A stretch of DNA of 64,000 nucleotides from Phragmites australis (lineage: Eukaryota; Streptophyta; Magnoliopsida; Poales; Poaceae), in the NCBI RefSeq assembly GCF_958298935.1, contig NC_084924.1, forward strand, positions 31,531,819 to 31,595,818, written 5' to 3'. Position numbers and translations under genes: made by a program. Shown here one piece after another: positions 20,640 through 31,256 of this stretch (positions are counted from its first letter, which is position 1; each line of letters opens with the position of its first letter). A model generated the notes under the pieces. The model was not told the origin of the DNA. It did not search any database and worked only from the letters and a program-made list of their open reading frames with translations.

Positions 20640-21479
20640 GTCATCATTAAACTCTGAATTTGGTATTGCCGTCTGATGGTTGTGCTAAACATTCTCTGAT
20701 ACCAACAGGCTACTCCCTTGGTCGCTGGATTATCAGTGCCTGCTGCTGCATTGGGTAGCATATTCATGCGTCGAACTAAACCCGATCATTGAGGAGCATT
20801 TGGCGGGTTCCTCCATTACTTACCTTTTGTAATTGAGTTGTGAAGAAATCCATCTCCGTACTCCCGGACCACCGGACCGGTTGAAAAGTCCAAGCCTTTT
20901 TGGGTGCAGCAGATGGTCCAAAAGGCTCCATGCACAGTCGCTGTCCGCAGGAAAGCGAGATCTGATGACAGCAACAGAATAACAATCAAATGCTCGTGGT
21001 CAAAGCAATGACCTGGCCGCCGTGGGACTTGGCAAGCATATTTGATATTTTCGGAGTATTTACTCCTATATACATATATATATATATATATATATCTTAT
21101 AAAAAATATTTTATGTGATAAATAGTATCTATAAAGTGCATAGGAGCATATAAGATCATTTAAGTGGTGTGTATATTTTTTTAAGTAGATTGCATATTTT
21201 TTTATATTACATTTTATATACAAATATAAATGTATTATTAAAATCTATTAAAATTGATGGACCATTTTTCAAATTCTTCATGTAGTTCATATTGGAGTAT
21301 CTTAGAATGAATGTATAAGTATACTTATAGTGATAAAAGAGTACATCTAGTTTATTTATATTGTATATCAGAATAGAGAGTATGTACTTCAAAGAGTACA
21401 GACTTATTTATATATATATATATATAAATATATATATTAATATTTTTAAGAATACATGGCCGTCTGAAAAAAGTATATG
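20640..21479. other. Unassigned AT-rich region
   Basis: 20780-21020 is a moderately GC-rich block with no recognised product. 21073-21098 and 21412-21445 are AT microsatellite tracts. The rest is AT-rich without a gene. Confidence 0.4.
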
Positions 21480-22146
21480 TGTAGTCTATCGTCGCCCGTT
21501 TAATGAGCGAGAATGTGAGCTCCGATGCTCAGTGTATTAAATAACTGGAGAGAGGAAGTTCTCGCGTGTTCAGTGGGCAAGAACTTAATCTCGCCCGCAG
21601 AACGAGCAAGACTTTCATCTCGCCCAGTGAATGGGCGATATGACAATTATTTTTTTCGGCCGCTCATTATAATTGTTTTTTTAATATAATTATTGTATAT
21701 AGTAATTTGAAAAATATCGCATATTTATTCGACGGAAAATGCAAGTTATGCAAATAGTTGTCCAAACGGCATTATGAAGTGGTTCGTTCTGTCCTTAATT
21801 TTGGTTCAATGTCATTTTATCGACATTTCTCTATTTAATTGATGTAAAAATGTGTGAATTAATTTTTTTAGTGAAGTAACTATAGGAGGATGCAAAATAT
21901 AATTTTTCAAGCAATAGTAGTTGTGAAGCATAATTATCGTAAAACCCGGATTGAGGTTACATAAGCTGATGAACATTACATAGGACGTAGGGTTTTCCTT
22001 CATAGCGTGAAAGGACCTTAACTATATAGAGATTGCGACAACAAACACTGGCATGTATGTTACGTATAAAGACTAATCTAATAGTGTGACGCTACTGAAC
22101 CTAAAATATCTTAGGGATTGAAAATAGGTCGGGTTACAATAGATGC

Positions 22147-22735
22147 TCAATACTGAGTGCACCTAGGATATTTGTCCTTTTGCAAGGCATCAGGGGCCAG
22201 CACCTTAGCACGACAGGCCCTCTCACGCTTCCTTCCCCTCTCTGCTTCATGTGCCTTAGTCGCGACACACTCATTCGTTGCGTTCTTCATGCACTCGTCC
22301 TCCTGATGTTTAAATCGTAGTTCCTCCTATTGTTGTTCGTAAGCTTGCCTCCTTCACCGCATGCTCATGTCGACCCACCACTTTTGGTCCTCAGTTTGCT
22401 TCATGTCTTCATCCCATGAAGTCACAGATAGGTAAAGAAGACTGAAGAAATGAAAAAAGAGAGGAGATTAGTAAGACAGTGCATGAAATCGTATGGAAAG
22501 TGTCACAGGAGTGATCTATGTCGCTATACCGGTAGGTACTCGTACGGTCTATGTCGATGCGGGTCATACCGGTAGTTAGCACAAATGAAGAAGTGTTTGT
22601 CATAGGTGTATGAGATGTTCTGGGACTCGCGAAGCCTACAATATTTGCCACAAAAGTACATCGGTGGTTTGACCCCTGAAGGATAAAAATCCTCCAATAT
22701 TTCTTGGGTGGGTTTGGTGATGTTGAGGAAGACAT
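22147..22735 (-). pseudogene. GRF-like zinc-finger / coiled-coil gene, broken copy in MULE-2
   Basis: Read on the minus strand, this aligns along its length with the gene at 1739-2335. It has the same MSSS start with PPKK.W, PPMYFCG..C, SYTYD.HFFICANY and a charged tail ending CTQY. A frameshift follows the first 14 or so residues, and at least two stops interrupt the charged tail. Its upstream region also resembles that of the intact gene, including a weak TATA element at 22791-22800. Divergence is clearly greater than between recent copies, so the two MULEs are related but old separate lineages. Confidence 0.75.
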
Positions 22736-23329
22736 TGCAGTTGAGAGAGAGCTAAGAAATAAGTGGTCTATCCATGTTTGAGGGTGTGGTTATTTATGGT
22801 GGCTGGGAGCTGGTGCATGGACTGAGTGTATCAGCATGGTTGGGAGCTGGAGCATGAAATTTCCTGTGAAAGCTGGAAAAGTTATGGCATTATATTTGGC
22901 AGAGATTCTCTGTGAAAGTTGTTGTTTGGTGCGGTCATTTCATTCTGCAAAAGTTCAGAAATGAGTTATTGTTGCCTCTCGCTGGAAGGGTGGTTCAACT
23001 AGTGCGGACCATTGAGTTTATTACCGCTAATGTATTCCACGTAAGGCATTCATGTGCCATATTCTATGTATATCGTACCATCGTTGTTGCAGTTTATGAG
23101 GGTGTTGTCAATTCAATATGACTAGAAGCAATGTATCTCGAATGTAGTAGTGATAGAGTTTGTAATGCGAATGGTTTTGATACGAAAAATTGAAGCCAAC
23201 GATTAATTGTCTAACAGGACAGTACCCCTACCTTCCCTTGCCTCTGGCACGCTTTGGCCTATGTGCTAACACTAGTTTTCACCTTAATGTAGAGTAGGTT
23301 TCAGAAACTATAGAGTTTTTAGTGGTACC

Positions 23330-23425
23330 CCTAATATGCCGGTGCAGTCTAGACAATAGACTTTTTTATGCTACCCTTAATAGACTGGTGCAGTCTAGAC
23401 AATATGTTTCTCGGTGCTACCACAT
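23330..23425. repeat. Imperfect tandem repeat upstream of the plus-strand zinc-finger gene
   Basis: GGTGCAGTCTAGACAATA occurs near 23340 and GGTGCAGTCTAGACAATAT again near 23388, each preceded by a TACCCxTAAT word. The period is about 48 bp. It ends shortly before the TATA box at 23452 and may be part of that gene's upstream region. Confidence 0.6.
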
Positions 23426-23451
23426 ATATCCACTACCGCCAGGACTTCTTG

Positions 23452-23459
23452 TATATAAA
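23452..23459 (+). promoter_or_regulatory. TATA box of the plus-strand zinc-finger gene
   Basis: TATATAAA lies 58 bp upstream of the ATG at 23517. A start of transcription would be expected near 23485. Confidence 0.5.
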
Positions 23460-23516
23460 CAAAATCTAATCGATTCTCTATTCACACATCTCCTAACCTT
23501 AAAATAAATTGATACA

Positions 23517-23930
23517 ATGACGTATCCTCATCCTCGCGATGGCCCCATCGATCCACCGCTTCCACACACCCATTTAGACGTATGTGGTAGAGATTACTAT
23601 AGAAACCACAATGTTCTTCCTTACTCGTTTTGGCCGCCATGTAAGCATGGAGATGACGTTGTAGTCCAAGTTTATGAGCATTTTGGTAATGCAGGCCATC
23701 GATTCTTTCATTGTCCACATTTCAGAGATGAACAAATAATACTCACTTTCTTTCCTATTATATCAACACCATTTACTTATCTCATCTATCACTTTTTTCA
23801 AATAGATGATTGTAGGTTCTAGTACTGGATTGGCCTGCAGATAGAACCACAAATTCAAGAATACATCCGTCAGCTCTTCGTCGTCATCGATGAACTATAG
23901 GAACAATTGCGCTAAGAGAGAGCCAGAAAT
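23517..23930 (+). pseudogene. Second GRF-like zinc-finger gene in MULE-2, broken
   Basis: Exon 1 (from 23517, MTYPHPRDGP) holds PPCKHGDD, then GHRFFHCPHFRDE near 23700. Exon 2 (from about 23806, after an acceptor at 23804-23805) starts DCRF, a stop (23820-23822), then YWIGLQ and IQEYIRQL. The order C.H, RFF.CP, DCRF..W is the GRF-like zinc-finger pattern with His as a ligand. The donor site of the intron is not a clear GT, and more stops follow in exon 2, so the gene is dead. It is different from the minus-strand zinc-finger gene beside it, and MULE-1 has no equivalent. Confidence 0.6.
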
Positions 23931-24297
23931 GTCAGAAGATGTTATATCCTGCATCGTGTGGCGGGTCGGAGGAATAACTGGGAGTAATATCGATGCGTTA
24001 GCTATCGAGCGAGGATTTGATTTCGTATTTGACTTGTACTATTTTTCATTCCCTGAGGCATGTTAGGTGAAGCGCCGGTACACCACTACGGATATCGTAT
24101 ATGTCATCATTCACTCAGTTGATATGTTTATTATGATTGTTATGGAATGATCATTGTACGAGTCAATGGTCCGAATAAAATCACAAAACAAAAATATGAT
24201 ACATGAAAGCTATTATGCCACTAACAATAACATAGTAGCATAAAGAAAGATAATAGCATAACGCCATAAAATTAACAAGGACATATCTGTCTATAGG

Positions 24298-24302
24298 TTA
24301 CG
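24298..24302. repeat. Target-site duplication of the 4-kb solo LTR, left copy
   Basis: TTACG is repeated at 28360-28364, directly outside the LTR ends. Confidence 0.85.
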
Positions 24303-24405
24303 TGTAACATCTTGAGTCTGAGCATGCTAATTAATTACAAAATTCACTCCAAATTAAAACTTTTTAGGATTTATTAAGCTAACTAAGGCTAAGAAAATAT
24401 GTATG

Positions 24406-24408
<3 letters not shown>

Positions 24409-24473
<65 letters not shown>
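24409..24473. repeat. (AT)n microsatellite inside the solo LTR
   Basis: About 32 AT dinucleotides in a row near the LTR start. Confidence 0.9.
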
Positions 24474-24474
<1 letters not shown>

Positions 24475-25340
24475 TAGTGTTAATTGGCTAAGTATTCCAA
24501 AATATGCAATATTTATTTTTAGGTAATTCCTACCTTAAGTTGATTCACACGCAATTAGTTTATAGCTTTTGTGCTTCTTTGAGTGGTGATTTGAATTGAA
24601 TGTCTCTCAATTCAAATCTTTTCTTAGATTCTTTTCCACTCAGATCCGAATCAAATTTAAATCCTTTTTGATTCAAATCATATTCCCAAATCTCGGAGCT
24701 TTAACTCTATCTCATAATTCAAATATTTCCATTTAAATTGATCCTAATCCAAAGTCAAATTCAAATTCAAATCTCTCATTTGAATTTAAATCCCACAACC
24801 ATTTTTCCTTTTTTTCTTCTCCCTGGGCCGAATCTCTCTTTTCCCTCTCTGTTCAACCCACCGAGCCGGCCCGTTCCTTCTCCCTTTTCTCCCTCTTCTC
24901 CCGTGTTGCTGGCCCATCTCGCCCACGCACGCGCTAGCGCTCGGCCCACGCCACCGCGTTGTCGGCCCAGCTGCGCGCTCATGCGCGCGCCAGCGCTTGC
25001 CCACGCTGCGCCGTCCACATGTCACGCATCCGGCCGATTCCCCGTTGCGCTCTCCCCTTCCTCCTCCAGCGTGTCGCCTCGCCTCACTGGCTCTCGCCAC
25101 CGAGACGGCCGCCGAGCCACTTGCTCCCCCTCTCCCATACTACAGCGCTCTCCCGCTCTTTCTCTCCCTCTGCGCTCTCTCTCTCGCAGCCTGAGGGCCT
25201 GACTTTCGGGCCCCGCCCGCGCATGGACGACACAGAGCGTCCACACCGCGGGAAAAATGGTGGGCGGTGCTCCGCCACCTCACCGCCACGCTGCCCGCCG
25301 ATGTCACACGCGCACCGCCTCTCTGTGCTCCCTCTCCCGC

Positions 25341-25348
25341 TATAAATA
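25341..25348 (+). promoter_or_regulatory. TATA box of the solo LTR
   Basis: TATAAATA stands after a CT/GC-rich stretch; transcription would start near 25375. In a solo LTR this can still drive read-through into downstream DNA. Confidence 0.55.
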
Positions 25349-28300
25349 GCGCAACCCTGGCCTCTCTTCTCCCCTTTTCCCCTATTCCATCACCACCGTC
25401 GCCATTACACACCACCGCAGCTCGCCGCCATCGATTCTCTGACCACGTGCTGCCGATGAGCCTCAGGACCTTGCCACCACCTCTGTGCTGCTGCGCTTTC
25501 ACCGGAAGCCTGACGGGAGCCCGTCCGCGCCAATAGTCAAGCAGCGCCACCACCACCTCTTCGATGAATCACCGGCCGCCGTCCTGCTTCTCATCGTTCT
25601 TGAGCACAGTGAGTACCCCAAGCCCCTAGCACCCCCTCCTAGATAGCGTGTAGGCATCCCCGTCCTCTCTTAGCTAGATGCCGCATGCCGCAGTGAGCTC
25701 TACTCTCTGCCACCATGTAGCTGTCGCTGCCGGTGTGTCCTTGCCCTGTGTTGTCGACGGCCATCGCGTCGTGTCACTGAGGGGTCCAGTGGCCCCTTTT
25801 TCTTGTAGGTTGGCACCTCCCAGTGCAGGGCAGGTGCTATTTAGTTGCGTCGCGCCGCTGTCTCCTATCTGGTCGTGATTTGGCGCCGTTCTCACCATCG
25901 GCCGCCGTCGGCGGGCGCCCAGCCGAGTCCGTCGTAGCGCGTAGTAGGTCGACGTGCATTCATCTTCGTGGAGCCCTGGTCGGAACGCTTCTCCGGCGAG
26001 CCATCCAATGCGCGCCGTTGTCGATTTCTCGCCGCCGGTCGATTCTCCCCTCCCCTCTGCCGCTTACCTAGCGCCAGCGTGCGCGCGCGTGTTTAGCATG
26101 GCCTCAGGCCGTGGCTTAGCCTGGCCGATTGGGCCACGGCTCATCCTAGTGGCCGGCTAGCCTACCAGGCCGGCCCAGCTACCAAAGGCTGTGTAGCTGT
26201 GGGTCGGCCCAGCTTTTTAGCCCATTAACTACCAGCCCAAGACCTGAGTGGGCCAGCATTGTGCCGGTACAATACTGTGTATACCAAAACTCGGCCCAGG
26301 CCCATCTAGGCCTGGATCTGGCCTATTCAGCCCAAGATCGTACTGTTCATGCGGGTCCCACCGATCACTGTTCATGTGGGGCCAGGTTACTGTTCAGTGG
26401 GTCCCACCCTTAATCCCCACCTATGAATAGTGCTATTTCTTAATTTCTCGATTTAATTTCTGGTTAAATCTTCTAGTAGCCATAACTTCTCCGTTCTGGC
26501 TCCGATTTCAATGATTCTTTCGCTGAAATTCCTCTAAAATCGAGATCTACTCATCTGTCACATTATGATATCCATCAGAGCTCATTTTTCTTTCCATTTT
26601 GATGTTAATTGATTCTTCTCTAGTGTAGCCGTTATTGATCGTAGTCGTAATTGCAGAGCAACCAGAGTTCTGCGCAGGGAGCATCAGGAGCGAGGAGGAC
26701 CCCGATTACAATCAAGATTTTGAAGAAACTCCGGAGAAGGCAAGTCCTAAATCCTTGATCATATTGAACATATGTTTTCAAATAATATACATGATCAACT
26801 AAAACCGGATTATTATCGCATGTGCTATGTATTACGCTTTTACAAACTACATGTAATAGTTAATCCTATCAAACACATGCCATATTTTGAATATTATCAT
26901 CCACAATACATATCACCCTAGGATTACTTGTCGTTATCTATATTAACGTCGGACGACATTATGATATCTAGCATGCTTAGGACTGAATACGTCTCATCGG
27001 AGATGTCGCTTTTAAAACACCTCTTCTCGGAGACAAGAATTATTGTTATCAATGAAAACTCATATACCATGAATCCTTGATGATTGTGAATTCCGTGATG
27101 GTTGTGAAATCCTTGATGTCATGTGAGATATGGATGGTGATGTGTAAAATAGGTGAAAACAGTTTTAGCGCGGGCAGGTAGAGTGGTCCTCTAGGGAGGA
27201 TGCTCTTGGGGGCTTGAGTTACATGATGGTATTCATTGCCCATGAAGATGCCTAGCCCGGTCGTTTAAGGACTGAGTCTTGCGCCGTCATGCTTAGCCAC
27301 CCCCGTGCAACCATGCGTCCTGTGTGGGTAGGACTTGACTTTTCTTTCACTGGACTGAGTTGGGTATCATACCAGGAGGCTAAGAGCAACGAGCAACTAA
27401 GGGTCCATCTGTCACGCTGTTTGGAGGTTTCAGGGACCGGCTTAGGTTTAAAAAGGGATGCTGGCCTTCGGAACATGCAGCTCTGGGACTTGGAGTGTCT
27501 CGTGGAAAAGCCCAGCAGGAAAAGTGTTTGGAGAGTCCCGGTATGATTCGCTCCTCCGCTAGCTACGGTTGGAGGCTGACCATATCGCATGGGTAAAACT
27601 GTACAACCTCTGTAGAGTGTAAAATCTATTCAAATAGCCGTGTCCATGATTATGGATGTGCGAAGGCATGGTCACACTTGAATAGACTCAGGGTGCGTGT
27701 GTCTTGATGAGTGAGTGTGTGGACTAGATGTCCGTGTGATGTGGCATCTAGCTCGATCCGCCAGAAGCTGTGTGGTACTAGAGGTACGCCAAAGGTGATA
27801 AAAGGGACTGCGGAGTGAGGTGTAGCCCCTCCCAGGATCGAGAAACCCCAGATAAAGCTTGTTACTGGTTTGTGAACTGCTTAAACTATTTAAAAAGTCA
27901 TTAGCTGATGATACCACTGACCACTTGCATAAAACAGCTTTGCGCTAAAACTAAAACCATAAAGCCTCGCCCTTGAAATACCCCTTTATGCATCTATTAA
28001 CACTTTGAAGTAGTATAGGGCTTGCTGAGTACCTTCCGTACTCACTCTTGCTGTCATTCAGGTAAAGAAGCCGATGCCGACTTCGTCGGAGGTGAAGCCG
28101 GGGAGGTAGAGTAGTCTCTAAGGTCGCGTTCGCACCATCGTTGCTTGTGGCTTAGGCTTTTGTTTCGCTGTGTATTTTGATGGCCGCTAGGCCAAGCTTG
28201 TAATATGCAATACGGGTTGTACCCTTTTGAATTATGAACCTCTGTATAATGTATGAAGTTTGACTGTGATACTACGACTGTTATACTGTGCGTATCAGCT

Positions 28301-28364
28301 ACGTAATCCAGGGACTGATACTGGGGGCACAAGAGATCCCGGTAACCTGGGGTCTTACATTACG

Positions 28365-29086
28365 TCTCCTCTTAGGGACAAGACCCATGGTCGCATCCGT
28401 CTTTGGGACCCTGCGCCTCCTCGCTCTCACCTGGTTAGCTGAGTACATCAGGGGGTCCGATGGAATAATCTGCCACTCAGACCGTCTAGCAGGCGGTGGA
28501 GTAGTGTACTCGTCCTGGAAGGGCTGTGTTCTTGGGAGTGGTGCGCTAGGTAGCTACAAAACATCGAGCTCGTCAATCTATCTGAAGATGAAGTCGTACC
28601 CAGGGATCTGAGTAACGTCCCTGCTAAGCAGCTCCATGTAGCTACCCTGCGCCTCGACCTCCTGGAGATCGTCGATCTCTGCACATGGAACAACGAAGAA
28701 AACATGTTAGCATCGATAAACTGTGATATACGTAACAATTTGTTATGCATGAAGCAAATTTCATACTTAAGCCGAGGATGCGAGAACTCGAAGGACCTGG
28801 GTCCATGGAGGAAGGGTGTGTCGCCCTGCTCGTGGCATAGAAGCGATCATTGGCATTGGTGAAGGGTGGCCTAGACGCTGTGACGCTGTAGCGGAGGTCA
28901 CCGACGCCAGAGAATGAAAGCCAAAGCAACATGCCACTATACTAGGGGTGTCCAGCCCTGGTGAAGGAATGCCTCGCCGTAGTAGGGATCGAATAATAAG
29001 TCGGGGTCGAAGACGTCCTCGATGGCTCAGCGGTGAAAGTCGAGCATACCGGTGGGTGTGGTACCTCGATAAACGTAGCGGACGGG
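28365..29086 (-). pseudogene. C-terminal part of a PMD gene of MULE-2
   Basis: Two exons on the minus strand: one ending at 28767 (TNANDRFYATSRATH ... DPGPSSSRILG) and one starting at 28678 (IDDLQEVEAQGSYMELL). They match the layout of the MULE-1 PMD tail. Near the end, PSDPLMYSANQVRARRR corresponds to PPDPLTYSRGHVR of MULE-1. Two TAG stops follow YDFIF and DELDVL. The coding frame continues past the solo LTR: the last codons and a TAG (24291-24293) lie on its other side. The N-terminal domain is missing, cut at 29087. Assignment rests on motif order and comparison with MULE-1. Confidence 0.55.
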
Positions 29087-29220
29087 TGTCACACCCGATT
29101 GTAACGGACAAAACCAAATACAGCTTATGTGTGTCCAGAAAATTTAATACACATAAGGACATCATAGGTGAAATAACAAAAGCAATACTTTAACTTATAA
29201 CCGTTTAACTTTTACACAAA
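29087..29220 (+). mobile_element. LTR fragment (start only)
   Basis: TGTCACACCCGATTGTAACG is a typical 5' end of a plant Ty3/gypsy LTR. Only about 130 bp can be followed before the sequence changes, so it is truncated. It marks the point where MULE-2 is cut off. Confidence 0.5.
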
Positions 29221-29229
29221 AGATATCGC

Positions 29230-29610
29230 TTAAGGGGTAGCGATATCTTTAGTGGATGCTCTAACGAGGACTAGGAGGAGTGCCAAACTGCCAACTCTTC
29301 GATACCTCGAGAAAAATTGGTGTCTTCTTGTTCATCTCTTTACTTTCTCGTATTTACTTTGATCATTTATATTCTTGCAAGCATTCAATTCCACAATTTA
29401 CTTTGTGTTCTAGCTTACTTGTTTAATTATCTTTCTCTAGCTTGTTCGTGTAGTTGTATTATCTTTCATCTAGGATAAGACTGTTACTTATTTTAGAATT
29501 TGGTAGAAGTAGTTTTAATTAGAATCTAATTCACCCCTTTTAGACCATTTGATCATTTTAACGTGCATCCAATAGGGAAATTTGGGCCATTTGATCTTTT
29601 CAAGGTGCAT
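29230..29610 (+). mobile_element. LTR fragment (end only)
   Basis: CT-rich text ending in CTAATTCACCCCTTTTAGAC looks like the 3' end of a grass LTR, where TTCACCCC(C)TTAG-type words are common. No matching start or target duplication was found. Confidence 0.4.
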
Positions 29611-30752
29611 CCATCCAGGGAAATTCTCTACGCCAACATTTTCCGAGGTATATTTTGAAACTTTTGCCATCTTTGACTTTTAAAATATTTAGCTGGATGT
29701 TGGATCATGAAAAATTATATGCGTTGATTTGTCTTCTAATTATTTTTATAATATCATAAATTTGTTTAATTTTATAAATATAATTTAATAGATAATAGTG
29801 ATCAAAGATTGGTTTCTGTCCATGGAGTGAGTAATTAGATTTATCATGGAATTACACTTTCACACTGTTTTAGTATCACAATGATGTTAGACATTTTCAA
29901 TTTTTTTTTTCATTGGGGGCGTGAAATTTCAAAGGCGTAGCAATCATCGCTGAGAGCTATTTGCAGGGCCAGGGTGGAAGACTGGAAGTAAAATCATTTT
30001 AAAGGCTTGCTATGAGCTTCATCTGTGATGATCACGGTCCCTGTCTCCAAGCTTTGCAAAAGATAGTTATTGATGGTGTTAAACTGTTAATGGCTGAATC
30101 GGGCATAATGCTGTATCTGTTTTAACCAATCTAAGATGCTAGTATAAGCTCACATTTCTAGCCTTACAAACCTCTTTCTTACCCTCACCAAGAAAATAGT
30201 AGTGTTGAAAAATGCAGCTTTTCAAGATTCCTACTATAATTGAAATGTCTCTTTGATCCCCATGAAATACTTGCATTACAAAAAAAAAATATCATCATAA
30301 AAGTTAGGACCAATACGCAAGATAAGAAAAAAGTCCCCTATGCTCTTTCCTGTCTCCATTTTTCTAATCTGGACCCTTGGCCGGTTATAAAACCGGCTGA
30401 CTTTTATTTGTTTACTTTTACTTTTGAACATTTAAAATCTGAGCATTCCAACATTTTGGATCAAGAACAACGTGAAACATACCTATTTCATGAAAGAAGT
30501 CCACTGGGCCATTTGTCCCTTTACACTGCTGTTACCGTGAACTTTCGACCTTATATTTTGGGCCTCGGACATACTGTTATCGGCGTTTTTTATGGAGATT
30601 TTGTCCCTTGGACATATGTGAGAAGAAAAATTAAGATGCCACCCAAAATAATACCAAAAAGTCAACCAAAGATCCATGCAGAAAACAAAAAAGATGCAAC
30701 AAAATTAACCAAAGTCTAACCTATTAAAAGCAAAGAGCTAGTATATGTAGTA
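29611..30752. other. Spacer with a degraded Stowaway-like piece
   Basis: 29640-29830 resembles the inner part of the Stowaway MITE at 30753. A 159-codon open frame at 30240-30719 has no recognised domain and a biased Lys/Ile composition, so I do not call it a gene. Confidence 0.4.
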
Positions 30753-31013
30753 CTCCCTCATCATAAATACATAACATTTTAAAACATATTTAATCAAGCT
30801 TCTAAAGCTTTGACTAACGATAGTTTTTAAAATATTTAGTTTGAAAATTTAAAAATTATACGTGTAGATTTGTCATAAAAATATTTTTATAATATTACAA
30901 ATTTAATAAATTTTATAAATATATTTTAATAAAAAAATAATGATTAAAACTATATAGTAAAGACAATGATTTATCTAAAAAATATATATGTATTTACGAT
31001 CGGATAGAGGCAG
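30753..31013. mobile_element. Stowaway MITE
   Basis: The 261-bp element starts CTCCCTCATCATAAATAC and ends GTATTTACGATCGGATAGAG plus GCAG, with TA on both sides (30751-30752 and 31014-31015). CTCCCTC..., TA targets and AT-rich content define the Stowaway (Tc1/mariner) group. It ends 243 bp before the kinase start codon, within its promoter. Confidence 0.88.
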
Positions 31014-31256
31014 TAAATAAAAGATCGCCCTTCCATGCCAGGCCAAAAGTTTATCCATGTTTAAATTCACTCCCTTTTCTCCTTCCTCTCTATATCGCTC
31101 TCAGATGAGCACATCCACATCCATACGTGACCGACCCATCAGCATCGGAGTCAAACCCTCCTTCACAGCACAGCCAGCCCGGCCTCGGTCCCCTCCTGCT
31201 CACTGGCGCCCTCCACTTCACTCCGCTCACCCATGCGCCGCCGGTGACCAACCCCA

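Larger units (their letters stand above)
24303..28359 (+). mobile_element. Very long solo LTR (4,057 bp), Ty3/gypsy-like
   Basis: It begins TGTAACATC and ends GGTCTTACA, giving TGTAA/TTACA inverted ends. TTACG flanks both sides. No gag or pol sequence is inside. A TATA box (25341-25348) lies about 1 kb in, preceded by a GC-rich block, which fits a U3 promoter and sets the plus orientation. Long LTRs of 3-4 kb are typical of plant chromoviruses such as the Tekay/Del group. The GC-rich frames around 24740-26160 are not recognised proteins; they lie in the promoter and leader part of the LTR. Confidence 0.88.
21480..29086 (-). mobile_element. MULE-2: decayed relative of MULE-1, carrying a nested solo LTR
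   Basis: At 21480-21650 are several palindromic GCGAG/CGCCC motifs comparable in place to the MULE-1 subterminal repeats. 22147-22735 is a broken copy of the MULE-1 zinc-finger gene at nearly the same distance from the end. 28365-29086 (with its stop at 24291-24293) is the C-terminal part of a PMD gene. Both are on the minus strand in the same order as in MULE-1. A 4,057-bp solo LTR (24303-28359) interrupts it. The transposase half and right terminal repeat are missing because a different LTR sequence starts at 29087. The exact left border is not resolved. Confidence 0.65.

Noticed and set aside
24738..25556. Several GC-rich open frames on both strands near 25 kb
   Set aside because: They lie in the promoter and leader of the 4-kb solo LTR, are Pro/Arg/Ser-biased and match nothing I know.
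30240..30719. 159-codon open frame upstream of the kinase
   Set aside because: No domain, biased composition, poly(A) runs and no splice or promoter context.
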